DNA from: Gaiellasilicea sp963763755
Lineage (GTDB): Bacteria > Actinomycetota > Thermoleophilia > Gaiellales > Gaiellaceae
Assembly (NCBI GenBank): GCA_963763755.1
Contig: CAVXQE010000002.1
Coordinates: 124,001-188,000, forward strand
Direction: 5' to 3'
DNA: 64,000 bases
Numbering within the stretch: position 1 is the stretch's first letter; every line of letters starts with the position of its first letter. The notes under the pieces are model-generated. The model did not search any database. It was given only the letters and a program-made list of their open reading frames with translations, and had not been told where the DNA came from. The position numbers were made by a program, and so were the translations under genes. Shown here piece by piece: positions 55,171 through 64,000 of the stretch.

Positions 55171-56690
55171 TCAGCGAGGCCGCGGAACGAGCGGGTGCGT
55201 CGTGCCCGGCGCGTCGGAAACCGAACGCCTCGTCAGGAGGTCGAAGGGACGCCGCCGCGCCCGCATTGCCAGAGGAGTCGCGTGCTCAGCCAACAGCGCA
55301 GACCCGAGTCCGACGAAGATGAAGAGCAGGAATGTGACCTGGATGAAGGCAAAGGCGTCGTAGGTCAACATTCCGACTCCGTAGGCGGCCACTCCGGCCG
55401 CGATACAGGTCAGCAGCCACCCTCGTTCGGAGTCGTCGCGCTTGGCTGCCCTGCCGAACCTTCGAACCGCTCGCACGAAGAACCAGAGCCAGCCGAAGAA
55501 GCCGATTGCCCCCGTTGCGAGCAAAGTGCCGAGCCACTGGTCGTCGAAGATGTTCGTGTCGATGCCGCCGAGCGTCCAGGTCGACGACTTGCGTTCCGTA
55601 TCCCTCGCCGAGCAACGGCCGTGCCTCCCAGCGCGTCAGCGCCGGCCCCAGATCCGCCAATCGGCCACTGCCACTCGTGTTCGCGCTCGCGTGCTGTTCC
55701 GCGACGAGCCCTCCGGCAGGCAGGAACGATTGCTTGATGGCTCCGAGCGTGCCCGGGAGCACGAAGTGGATTGCGATCAGGGCAGGAATGATCAGCGGCC
55801 ACAGGCGGCGGGTCTCCTGTGGGCGGAGCCACAGGAAGACGATCGCCACGACGACGAACATCAGAATGCCCGTGCGCGAGATGGTCGCAGCAGCTGGCGA
55901 TGCCCAGGGCGAGGGCGCAGCCGATCCAACGGCGCTGGCCGTACCGGCGTGCGAGGTAGACCGCGAACGGGAGTGAGCATCACGAGCGCGCCGCTGAGGG
56001 CGATCGGGTGCTGCGCGGATCCGAAGACGCGAAGCTTCGCGGTTCCGAGCCTCTGGTAGCCGCCGACGTCGCCGCCCTGGTCCTGCAGGAACGGCATCAC
56101 GGTCGAGAGGTGGTTGAAGAGGTTGAACCCGGTCCGCGCCTCGACGATCGCGAGCAGCGCCACGACTCCTCCGCCGGCGACGAGGGTCTTCGCCAGGTAG
56201 TCGACGTCCTCGCGGCGCGTGATCACGCTCGTGATCACGTAGAGGACGAGCACGTAGCTCAGGAGGAACATCAGGCTCTTGTTGACCTCGGTCGAGAACT
56301 GCGCCACCCGAGCCGGGTTCGCCACGACCGACGCGATTGCCGAGCCGACGATCAGGAGCAACGGTCCCTCGAATCCGGTTCGGCGGAATCTCGTTCGCTG
56401 GTCGACGAGGAGCGACGCGAACCAGCCCAGGACGAGCACTGCGACGAAGACTCGGTACGGCTCGAGCTGAAACGGCAGGCTGCCCGGAAGGGTGTACCGC
56501 CGGATCGGGATGAAGAGGATGATCAGGATCAGCGCGCCGAACGAGCCGCGGCCAGCGCGATCGCGAGCCCGACGAGTAGCGCCACGAACGTGGCAGCAAC
56601 TACCAGTCCGACGGTGAGTGGCGACTGCAGTCGCCGCTCGACGACGCTGATCGCAAGCAAGCCAGAGAGCCGATGTGACGAGTACCGCGG
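55171..56690 (-). CDS. O-antigen ligase/Wzy-type polymerase family membrane protein (frameshifted)
   Basis: Polytopic membrane protein with at least ten hydrophobic segments: LQSPLTVGLVVAATFVALLV, ILIILFIPIRRYTLPGSLPF, RVFVAVLVLGWFASLLV, LMFLLSYVLVLYVITSVITR, GVVALLAIVEARTGFNLF, LWPLIIPALIAIHFVLPG and, near the end, WLLTCIAAGVAAYGVGMLTY. The large periplasmic loop has LTRWEARPLLGEGYGTQVVD, then DDQWLGTLLATGAIGFFGWL, the Wzy_C/O-antigen-ligase hallmark. At least four slips occur (near 56550, 55970, 55890 and 55590). No start codon is in the right frame near 56690, so the start is approximate. It polymerises or ligates exopolysaccharide. Confidence 0.8.
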
Positions 56691-56699
56691 AGCGCGACG

Positions 56700-57505
56700 G
56701 ATCGTCCTGAGGCTGCCCCGGTATCGACGCCCACGGCCTAGGCAGTACGTCGCTGGTCCGCGCTCTCGGAGCTCCGCGTCCGTCGAGACACCGATCCTCG
56801 GCTTGCGCGGGCGCGCAGTTCTCCAGGACGAACGCGAGTCCGATGGTCGCGAACATCACCGCGAGGAAGACCACGATCGCCATCGTCTTCGATCGCGGCT
56901 GGAAGAGCGAGACGCGCCGCGGCTCGACGATCGTCTGCACGACGACTCGGTCGGCCGAAGGCACCTTGTTCGCGCGCTGCTTGTCCCGGATGTACGTGTT
57001 GAGCGCGTTCGCGCTTCCGTGCGCCAGCCTGCGCCGCCTCGCGGGGAGTCGCGATCGCGGTGAGGTCGATCAGCGGAAGCAGCACGTCCCGACTGGTCGT
57101 CCCGGAGCGGGGTCGCGATGATCTGTCCGCGCGTGATCGTCGGCGGAGCCGTCGTCGCGCGCCATCAGTGCGCGGACAGGGTCGCTCGTCGCGAGCTCCG
57201 CGTAGAGGATCGCGAGCGTGTTGAAGCGAGCCGGGATCGGCCACGGGAGTCCGCATCTCCGGTTGTTCCGGCGTCTCGCCCGTTGGACTCGGCTTCTGCG
57301 CGTAGAGCCGGCCCTCGGGGAAGCCGTTCTGCGTCACGAGCAGCCGCAGATCGGTGCCGACCACAGCTGCTCTCTGGCGGTATGCTGACGCCATCGAACT
57401 GACTTTGACGATCGACAGAATCGCGAGCGCGATCGCCAGCAGGAAGCCGACGACGACGAGCAGCCGGAAACGCCAGAGGACCCGAGCGTAGAGCTGGAAG
57501 TCCAC
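56700..57505 (-). CDS. Wzz-like polysaccharide co-polymerase (chain-length determinant; frameshifted)
   Basis: GTG 57505 (VDFQLYARVLWRFRLLVVVG) with the first membrane helix LLVVVGFLLAIALAIL, an extracytoplasmic helical region, then in another frame NALNTYIRDKQRANKVPSAD, RVVVQTIVEPRRVSLFQPRS and the second helix KTMAIVVFLAVMFATIGLAF. Two helices around a coiled domain, with a Pro-rich segment at the second, fit the Wzz/PCP class. There is no fused tyrosine kinase. The 3' end is unclear near 56700. It controls polymer length with the adjacent ligase/polymerase. Confidence 0.72.
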
Positions 57506-57788
57506 TCAGTCGCTCTGAGGGCTCGGGTCGAGCGGCTGCTCATGAGCCGGTGATAGGTCACCGCGGCCTCGGTGCGGTTGGCGACGCCGAGTCGTCTGTA
57601 GATCGCGGCCAAGATGGAACTTGATCGCGTGGACGGTGAGGTGCAGACGGCGCGCGGCCTCGGCGTTCGTCAAGCCGACCAGAGATCATCTGGAGCACCT
57701 CGAGCTCGCGCGGCGTCAGCTTGACGAGCCCGTGGCGGCTCGTGGCTGCGCGTCCGGTGTCTGCAGCTTCATCGAGCACGATCGTCAT
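57506..57788 (-). CDS. LuxR-type HTH regulator lacking a receiver domain (frameshifted)
   Basis: ATG 57788 (MTIVLDEAADTGRAATSRHG). The GerE/LuxR DNA-binding domain is clear: LVKLTPRELEVLQMIS, then in other frames LTNAEAARRLHLTVHAIKFH and AAIYRRLGVANRTEAAVTYH. The tail reads EQPLDPSPQSD with TGA directly before the Wzz GTG. About 94 residues, so there is no receiver or sensor domain, unless an N-terminal part is lost. A palindrome lies 62 bp upstream. The cluster position suggests control of exopolysaccharide genes. Confidence 0.72.
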
Positions 57789-57849
57789 GCGTACGAGCGG
57801 CTGGCGCGCGCCGCCCACGCCCGTTGGACCAGCGTTTCGGCTCCTGCGC

Positions 57850-57865
57850 CTAGCCGATCGGCTAG
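57850..57865. promoter_or_regulatory. 16-bp perfect palindrome, operator candidate upstream of the LuxR gene
   Basis: CTAGCCGATCGGCTAG, fully self-complementary. It lies 62 bp before the LuxR-type gene start and overlaps the likely stop codon of the flippase gene. Similar sites occur at 48554 and 59491. Confidence 0.6.
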
Positions 57866-59376
57866 AGGCCGACCTCGAGCACTCTCGAACACTGGCGGTT
57901 TGAGTGGCCGCCGACGCCGGCTGACGTGCCCGCAGCCGCCTGATCTCGCCGTGCACCTCGGGCGCGCGCCAGAGGCAGGCAGCGCGTACACGACCGACGC
58001 CGAGCCGACGAGGAGGACGAGCCGCGCGCGCCGCGGGCACGCCCGGCCTCGACGAGCAGCGCGCGCGCGACCGAGCACCGCACGCGCCATCAGCGTCGTC
58101 GCCTGCGCGACCCTCGAGAGCGCGCCGACGAATCGCCAGGTCGGAGATGCCAAGCGCGCGCGTCGTGAGCGTACGTGCGCACGGCTCGATCAGCATGGTT
58201 GCGACTGCGAGGCAGGCCGGCGACTCCGATGATCCCCCATTGAAGCCGAGCGCGAACGCGACGACGTTGCCGACGAACCAGAGCGATCGTGAAGCGGAGC
58301 AGCCAGTCCGCTCGGCCGAGCGCGAGCAGGACCTCGCCGCTCAGCGTCTGCAAGGACTGGATCAAGCCCGACGAGCGCGAGGATCTGGATCACGGGAATC
58401 GCGCTCGCTCCACTTCGGCCCGAGCACGACCTCCACGAAGTCCGGAGCGACGATGACGAGACCGACGAGCGCCGGAATCGAGATCAGTCGCGACGAGGCG
58501 AGTGGCCCGGATCCAGACGTCGGCCATCCGCTCGCGGTCGTCGCTCATCCGGGAGAAGGCCGGAAAGAAGACCTGCTGCAACGGTCCGGCGATGCGCGAG
58601 AACGGGACGAGGATGACGTTCGTCGCGAGCAAGTACGCGCCGACCGACGCGGCGCCGAGGAAGCGGCCGATCAGCAGGTTGCTGAGATTGCGGCCGGCCT
58701 GGTAGAGAAGGTTCTCGCCGAAGACGTTGCCCGCAAAGCCGCCGAGCCGGCGCGAGGCTCGCGATCGAGAACGTCAGCGACGGCCGCCACGGCGTGAGGT
58801 ACCACAGCAGCACGGTCGAGATCGGCGGCCTCGGCCAGCTGCTGACCGACGATCGCCCAGGCACCGAAGTCGGCCAGGGCGACCGCGATTCCCGTCACCG
58901 CGCCGACGATCGTTGCCGCGATCTGCCGGAGCTCGAGACGGCGGAAGTGCATCTCGCGTACGAGCAGCGCCGACTGTGTCGTTCCGAGCGCGCTCACGAA
59001 GAAGCCGACCGAGAGGGCCGCGAAGAGCGGGCGGATCTCGGGCTCTCCGTAGAAGGCGGCGAGCGGCCCGCGAAAGGGCGATACCCGCCGAGCGCGAGCA
59101 GCGAGCCCGATTCCCGCGCTCGCCAGAAGACGGTCGAGCGGTCCTCCTCGGGAGGAGTCGCGCCGCTGGATCAGCGCCGTTCCGAGCGCGCTGTCGGTGA
59201 AGACGACGACGAAGCCCGAGAACGACGAGCACCATCGCCGCGAGGCCCCAGTCGTGCGGCGCGAGCAGCCGCGCGAGCACGAGCGCGACGACCATCCGCG
59301 AGATCTGGAGCATGATCTGCGAGCCGGCCTTCCAGGCGAGACCGCTCCGGATCCGCGAGCCGATCGAGTCGCTCAT
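57862..59376 (-). CDS. Wzx-like polysaccharide flippase (many frameshifts)
   Basis: ATG 59376 (MSDSIGSRIRSGLAWKAGSQ). Typical polysacc_synt N-terminus: IMLQISRMVVALVLARLLAP, HDWGLAAMVLVVLG. Further pieces: VGFFVSALGTTQSALLVREM, IAATIVGAVTGIAVALADFG, NLSNLLIGRFLGAASVGAYL and LATNVILVPFSRIAGPLQQV, FFPAFSRMSDDRERMADVWI, then IQSLQTLSGEVLLALGRADW and ARLVLLVGSASVVYALP. At least eight slips occur, but the order matches a 12-14 helix flippase of about 500 residues. It exports lipid-linked repeat units. The C-terminal end near 57862 is approximate. Confidence 0.78.
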
Positions 59377-59490
59377 CCCGGCAGGCCCGCACGGCGCAGC
59401 AGCCTGCTCGGCGTGACGGCGTCGACGCATCGAGGACAACGTACCCCGAAGGCGGATCCGCGGCCACGACCGGACAGCCAGACCTGTCGG

Positions 59491-59506
59491 CTAGCCATCC
59501 GGCTAG
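59491..59506. promoter_or_regulatory. 16-bp palindromic operator candidate in the flippase/glycosyltransferase divergent region
   Basis: CTAGCCATCCGGCTAG, palindromic except for the central bases. It lies 115 bp before the flippase start and 83 bp before the GT2 start in the 212-bp divergent gap. No other gene is seen in that gap. Confidence 0.58.
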
Positions 59507-59588
59507 GTGTTCGAGGGCTGGGCGAGCGGCGAATCCTGGCCGGACGACCGTCGATCGCCGGACGCAGCTGCTTCTACGATCGCGGCCG

Positions 59589-60436
59589 ATGGAAGCTCAC
59601 AGCTTTCGCGCCTCACGTCGCTGTGCACGCAGCGCGCACGACGACGGCGATCGCGGTCGTCGTCCTGACGCACAACCGCGTGCACCTGCTGCGGAAGTGC
59701 GTCGAGAACGTTCTGCTGCAGGACGTCGGACGCCACGCGCGAGATCGTGATCTGGGACAACGCGTCGACCGACGGGACGCCCGAGTATCTCGACTCGCTC
59801 GACGACCCACGCATCCGCGTCGTCGCACAGCGAGAAGAACATCGGCCAGAACGCATACGCCGCGGCGTTCCGCGCTCACGACGTGCGCCGTACCTCGTCG
59901 AGCTCGACGACGACGTCGTCGACGCTCCCGCCGACTGGGACGCGACGCTGCTCGACGCGTTCCTGCGGCTGCCGAAGGTCGGCTTCCTGGCCGCCGACCT
60001 CGAGGACGATCCGCACGATCAGGCGTCGCGCGTCCGGCATCACGTGCGCCCGCACGAGTACACGCTCGTCGAGGAGAACGGCGTGCGGCTGCTGCGCGGG
60101 CCGGCCGGCGGCGGCTGCGCGATGACGTCGCGCGAGCTCAACGAGCGGGTCGGCGGCTTCCGACAGGACAAGAAGCAGGTCTTCTGGCTCGAGGACGAGG
60201 CCTACATCGAGGACATCGAGCGGCTCGGCTACGGCTCCGGCGGTGCTCGCCGACCTCAGGGTGCATCACACCGGCGGCCCGTACTACACGGTCACGACGA
60301 AGGAGAAGGACGGCGTACTGGACAGGCGTACTGGAAGCGGCGGCGCGCCGCCAGGCGATCAAGAAGCTCGTCTTCCGCTTGCCGTTCTTCCGCGCGCCTC
60401 AACGCGCGCTATCGGCTGGTTCGAACCGCCTGCTGA
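59589..60436 (+). CDS. Family 2 glycosyltransferase (frameshifted)
   Basis: Probable start ATG 59589; an early slip leads to TAIAVVVLTHNRVHLLRKCV, the GT-A N-terminus. Then EIVIWDNASTDGTPEYLDSL, a central YLVELDDDVVDAPADWDATL with a DDD metal site, LLRGPAGGGCAMTSRELNER, GGFRQDKKQVFWLEDEAYIE (acceptor/ED motif) and LADLRVHHTGGPYYTVTTKE. Slips lie near 59735, 59840, 60240 and 60320. About 280 residues. It adds a sugar during repeat-unit synthesis in the cytoplasm. Confidence 0.8.
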
Positions 60437-60472
60437 ACGCGCGGGTCGATCTTACGACGACGGCGTCGAGCT

Positions 60473-61769
60473 CTACTGGCCGCCAGGTCGGCGGCGAGCT
60501 TGCGAGTACTCGAAGCGGCCACGACGGCTCGGCGGCGGGCGCGGAGGCAGGCCCGCCCGACGGAATCGCTCGAGCTCCCCGAGGATCGCGCTCGGCCATG
60601 CCCTCGACGTCGTCCGGCCGGACGAGCATCGCGTGCCCGGCCTCGCTGGAGGATGTCGCGAGCGTCGCCCTCGGGGACGGCCGCCGAGGATCGGCGTGCC
60701 GGACGCGAGGTACTCGTAGGTCTTACCGGGCACGATCGTCGCCCGCACTCCCGGCCGGGAGGTTCTGCATCGGCAGAAAGAGCAGCTCCGCGGTGCGCAT
60801 GAGCTCGATCGACTCGGCGTGCGACATGTAGCCGTGGAGCGTCACGACCGGGCATGCGTCGGCGACCTCCCGGTCGGCCTCGCTCAGTGACGCCCGCGAG
60901 GTGAAGCTCGAGGACGTCTGCGAGGTATGGGTCGCGGGCGAGCAGCCGGTTGATCGCCTCGACCAGGTAGACATGAGAACGGGTCAGGATGTCGACGCCC
61001 CGCGACGCTCCGCCCAGCGCGCGCCGAGCGGCCGCGCTGCGCCGTGCTGCAGGCCCAGGGCGGTGTGGAGGTAGCCGGTGTGGACGATGCGGAACTTCCC
61101 GTCGTGCGGGCGCTCGGCTCGCCCGCGAAGTCGGCCGCGTCGAAACCGTTGGGGATCGCGACGACGGGCCGGTCGCCGAGCTCGGGGAAGTCGGCCAGAG
61201 CCGAGCACCGCCTCGCGCGTGCTCATCACGATCGCGGACGCCGTGCCGAGCAGCGCTCCGCATCCGCCTGAGCTCGCGGCGCCGGTGGAGCGCCGTCGGG
61301 TAGATCATCATCTCGTCGAGCGCCCAGGGATCACCGAGATCGGCGACCCACGGCTTGTCGAGCGCGCGGAGAGCGCTGCGCCGGCCTCGGCCGAGGCGTA
61401 CGGCTGCATCCAGACGTAGATCAGGTCGGCGTCGGCGCCGACCTCGCTCGCCGAGCCGGTAGCTGCGTCTGTCCACCATCGCTCCACGGCTCGCGCAGCC
61501 CAGAGCCAGCGTTCCGCCCGGCCGACGCCAGCGCGAGCGTTCGGGCTCTCCGGACCGCGGGAACCCGACGGACCTCGAGCTCGCGCGGGATCTCGGCGCT
61601 GAGCGTCGCGTCCTCGGGAGCCCAGCGGTCGGTCGTCGCCGCCGCCGCCAGTCACGACGATCGACTCGTAGCCGAGCTCAGCGAGCTCGCGGACCATCTT
61701 CAGCGGCCGCTGCGCGCCGGAGCCGCCGATCGGCGGGAAGTGGTACGAGTGAAAGAGGAGCTTGGTCAT
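60473..61769 (-). CDS. Glycosyltransferase group 1 / GT4-like (frameshifted)
   Basis: ATG 61769 (MTKLLFHSYHFPPIGGSGAQ). GT-B N-terminal domain: PLKMVRELAELGYESIVVTG and DADLIYVWMQPYASAEAGAA, then WVADLGDPWALDEMMIYPTA. C-terminal domain: FRIVHTGYLHTALGLQ, DILTRSHVYLVEAINRLLAR, VVTLHGYMSHAESIELMRTA, ELLFLPMQNLPAG, and IVPGKTYEYLASGTPILGG, the donor-binding E-x7-E region (KTYEYLASG). At least seven slips occur. The end lies at 60473 or slightly beyond at 60409. About 430 residues. Confidence 0.78.
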
Positions 61770-61795
61770 CGAGGCCCGCGGGCGCAGGCGCAGAA

Positions 61796-62966
61796 TCATC
61801 GGACTTCGTGGGCGCCTGCGTCGGCCCGCTTGCCCTTGGGCCGCTTCCTGCCGTCGATGTCCCGACTGGGGTGGCTCTTCGGGTCACCGCGATTGATCGC
61901 CACAGCGCTGGGCTTGTAGGTGCAGGTTGGTGAGCGGATCGACGAACCCACTTGGAGCGTTTCGATCAGTGGCGCCGCACGTGCCGCCGTCGAGGACGTT
62001 GTAACGCCAGTTGATCGGCACGCCGCTGCTCTCGGCGCCGCAGGCTCCGAAGCGCATGATGTTGCTGACGAAGTCCATGTCGGTGCCGGGGCCGGAGCGG
62101 TCCCAGATCATGATCGGACCGGAGATCGAGTTGTAGCGGAGGTCGACGTTCGCATAGTCGTCCATCTGGATCGCGTAGGCGTTCCCGGAGGGATAGAAGA
62201 AGTTGTTCTCGATCAGGATGTTGCGTGTCATCGGTCCGTTCCCGAGCCACGCGATATGGAGGTTCGCGGTGGCGCCGCGTCCGTTGTCGGCCGTCCCGCA
62301 GTTCCGGAAGACGGAGTTTCGGATCGTGATCCGATCGCCGGCGAGGATCTGCAGGCACTCGACGTGCTCTCCCGCGATCGAGCGCCAGTCGTGGAAGTAG
62401 ACGCCGTCGAACACGATGTCTCGCGGCGGCCGGTAGTCGGGCGCCCCGCCGTCGTCGAGATGGGAGTGGTAGTCGCACGACGGAGCAGGTGACCTCCCCG
62501 CCGATGAACGTGATGTTTGACGCTCCCTGCGTGAAGACACCCCGGTTGCGGACATTCCGGAAGACGAGATGATGCGCGTCGCGCGGGAGCTCGAGGTCGT
62601 TCAGAGCCATGCTGCGCACCTCGACGTATGACGCGAACACCTTCAGGGCGGCAACCAGCACCTTTTGGTTGCCGGTTGGGCGGAAGATCACGTTCGGCTG
62701 GGAACGGCCGGTGCGAGCATTGATTATCTGTTCGCGATAGGTGCCGCCGTCGACGTTGACGATTGCGCCCGGCCGCGCGAGTGCATAGGCGCGGTCGAAG
62801 CTCGCGCATGGCGTTGAGCGCCCGCACCGGCTCGCATCCGAGCCCGCTGGACTGATGTACAGCAGCTGAGGGGACGGCGCGGCCGACTTCGACGCGGCGT
62901 CTCCGGCCGGGAAGGCGACGACCACCACGAGCGTGGCAAGAAGGAGGGGCCAGCCGAGTGAGCGCC
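61796..62966 (-). CDS. Secreted parallel beta-helix protein, third copy (frameshifted)
   Basis: Signal-like RRSLGWPLLLATLVVVVAFP, with no usable start codon upstream in frame (minimum start 62928). The helix domain begins LLYISPAGSDASRCGRSTPC, ASFDRAYALARPGAIVNVDG, GTYREQIINARTGRSQPNVI, then in another frame FDGVYFHDWRSIAGEHVECL, RITIRNSVFRNCGTADNGRG, NILIENNFFYPSGNAYAIQM and WRYNVLDGGTCGATDRNAPS. A last slip near 61905 gives AINRGDPKSHPSRDIDGRKR and a stop at 61796. The domain type (DUF1565-like opening, right-handed repeats) resembles the two paralogues at 50-55 kb but is not closely related to them. Probably a polysaccharide-modifying or surface protein. Confidence 0.78.
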
Positions 62967-63059
62967 GCGCGACGATCGGGGCAGAGTACCAGCGTGTTCC
63001 GACTGATCTCGCGGGCCGGGGTCGTCAGGCCACCTGGTTCGAGAGCGCGTGTGCGCTGC

Positions 63060-63784
63060 TCAGGAGGGCTTGACGGCGACGGCGTAGGTGCGTCGTCCCA
63101 GGAGATTCGGCATTCGCGTTTCCGCGCGCTTGTAGAAGGCCGACGAGCGCCCGTCGAGCCGTTGCCCGATCTTCGGCGTGTCCGCGAGGAACGCGCCTGC
63201 GTAGCCGTGAACGTCGGCCTCGAAGCCGGCTTGGGTGAGCATGCGGTGCATCGTCTTCGGCGTGAAGAACCGAATGTGCGGATCGCGCCAGGGCTCTTGG
63301 ATCGACTTGTCGTCGCCGAGCGGATCGAAGCGACCGAGCAGAAGGAGCTCGAGCCGGCGGCGCCAGTACGCGACGTTCGGAAGCGACAGGAACAGAATGC
63401 CGCCAGGTTCGAGGACGCGGTAGAACTCCGCCGCGGCCTTCTGCGGCTCGAACAGATGCTCGAGGACTTCGATTGCGAGAAGGCCGGCGAACGAGCTGTC
63501 GGGGAAGGGCAGATCGCAGGCGTCGGAGATGACGCTCGCATCGAGCCCGTTCGCCTGGGCCTGGGCGACCGCGGTTTGGGAGATGTCGACGCCGTGATAA
63601 CGGCACCCGTGGTCTCTCAGCCAGATTCCAGACGTGCCCCCGTCCCCGCAGCCGACGTCCAGCCAGGCCTCGTCGGGCCGGGCGTGGCGTTCGAGGACAG
63701 CCGCCAGTTCGGGGAAAGGTCTCGACGGGTGGGGTTGAAGCCGTCCGCGGTCCAGTAGCGGTCGTAGTAGGCCTTCGTCGTCAC
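63060..63784 (-). CDS. Class I SAM-dependent methyltransferase in the polysaccharide cluster (one frameshift)
   Basis: GTG 63784 (VTTKAYYDRYWTADGFNPTR). Motif I WLDVGCGDGGTSGIWLRDHG, then YHGVDISQTAVAQAQANGLD, CDLPFPDSSFAGLLAIEVLE with HLFEPQ, the post-motif block FYRVLEPGGILFLSLPNVAY, and a C-terminus DPHIRFFTPKTMHRMLTQAG. One or two slips lie near 63730-63600. About 240 residues. The pattern fits methyltransferases that modify polysaccharide sugars or cap chains. It is divergent from the glycosyltransferase at the right edge. Confidence 0.82.
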
Positions 63785-63900
63785 CTACTTGACGATGTCG
63801 GAGTGGAGTCGGAGTGCCACCCCCGAAGGAATAGTCGAACGGTCAGAGCGCCTCGGGTTCCTCGCCCCGCGACGCGTCTCTGCTCTGTAGACGCTTCGAT

Positions 63901-64000
63901 ATGCACGTTCTCTACAGCTTCCCGGACGCTAGGGCGGCCGGTATCGGCACGACCGCCTACCATCAGGTCAGGGAGGTAGCGGCGCAGGGCGTCGAGCGTC
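63901..64000 (+). CDS. Start of a group 1 glycosyltransferase (cut by the window edge)
   Basis: ATG 63901 opens 33 residues: MHVLYSFPDARAAGIGTTAY then HQVREVAAQGVER. A GT-B N-terminal strand followed by a Gly-rich turn and a helix ending in a short-chain G is characteristic of GT4 enzymes. The remainder lies outside the window. The 116-bp gap to the divergent methyltransferase shows no gene. Confidence 0.6.
   Translation, partial: MHVLYSFPDARAAGIGTTAYHQVREVAAQGVER

Noticed and set aside
62228..63541. A 437-residue minus-strand frame linking the methyltransferase and beta-helix genes
   Set aside because: The real methyltransferase reads in a neighbouring frame with clear motifs and stops at 63060. 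This frame is Ser/Arg-rich and off-frame.

Overview
The window is high-GC bacterial chromosome with actinobacterial features. These include frequent GTG and TTG starts, 4-base GTGA overlaps between stop and start codons, an acyl-CoA carboxylase with a small epsilon-like subunit, UBP-type zinc-finger and Suc_Fer-like proteins, and a GGDEF plus HD-GYP signalling protein. I infer a deep-branching actinobacterium of the Thermoleophilia/Gaiellales type; the lineage is inference because no rRNA gene is present. No tRNA, rRNA, CRISPR array, insertion sequence or phage region was seen. Many genes are split by single-base indels while the protein similarity continues in another frame (modABC, the acyl-CoA carboxylase alpha subunit, ahcY, purK and most of 43-62 kb). 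Other stretches (17.2-18.5, 20.5-26.2 and 31.7-41.4 kb) are almost clean. This looks like unpolished sequence more than true gene decay, so the split genes are annotated as single CDSs with the breaks noted.

Layout. 0-13.3 kb: a PLP sulfur-amino-acid enzyme, acyl-CoA carboxylase beta, a molybdate locus (HTH-TOBE regulator, modA, modB, modC), a membrane GGDEF/HD-GYP protein preceded by a 35-aa Trp-rich membrane peptide, the epsilon-like subunit and a mini zinc protein, pgsA, acyl-CoA carboxylase alpha, a Suc_Fer-like protein, a JmjC oxygenase overlapping an Asp-rich 58-aa peptide gene, and a lipoprotein. 13.3-27.2 kb: central metabolism (sucC, a methyltransferase, sucD, ahcY, a DEAD-box helicase, an aminotransferase, LapA-like and small Cys-rich proteins, a PDZ-Lon protease, an SDR, mdh, icd, divergent gltA, then a HEAT-like protein, purE and purK). 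27.2-31.7 kb: two adjacent Xer recombinases with a small membrane zinc-ribbon protein, a hydrolase, plsC and a secreted subtilase with a clear terminator. 31.7-43.3 kb: an ABC exporter, UBP zinc finger, P1 peptidase, cupredoxin, pckA, a type-E succinate dehydrogenase locus (sdhA, lipoprotein, sdhB, HdrB-like), metallophosphoesterase, Asp23 and GNAT genes.

43.3-64 kb is a cell-surface and exopolysaccharide region. It opens with a very large secreted protein (sugar-dehydrogenase propeller, PKD, and LamG/Fn3/Ig-like domains in ~1.23-kb tandem repeats). Next come an initiating sugar-phosphate transferase, two tandem parallel-beta-helix paralogues sharing about 1.1 kb of nearly identical DNA, an O-antigen-ligase/polymerase, a Wzz-like co-polymerase, a short LuxR-type HTH regulator, a Wzx-like flippase, glycosyltransferases, a third beta-helix protein and a methyltransferase. 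A 16-bp palindrome (CTAGCC-N4-CGGCTAG-like) occurs upstream of the sugar transferase, upstream of the LuxR gene and in the flippase/glycosyltransferase divergent promoter region. It is a plausible operator for this cluster.

The strongest leads for undescribed biology are the Asp-rich peptide with its JmjC oxygenase, the palindrome/LuxR exopolysaccharide regulon, and the Trp-rich membrane peptide coupled to a cyclic-di-GMP enzyme.
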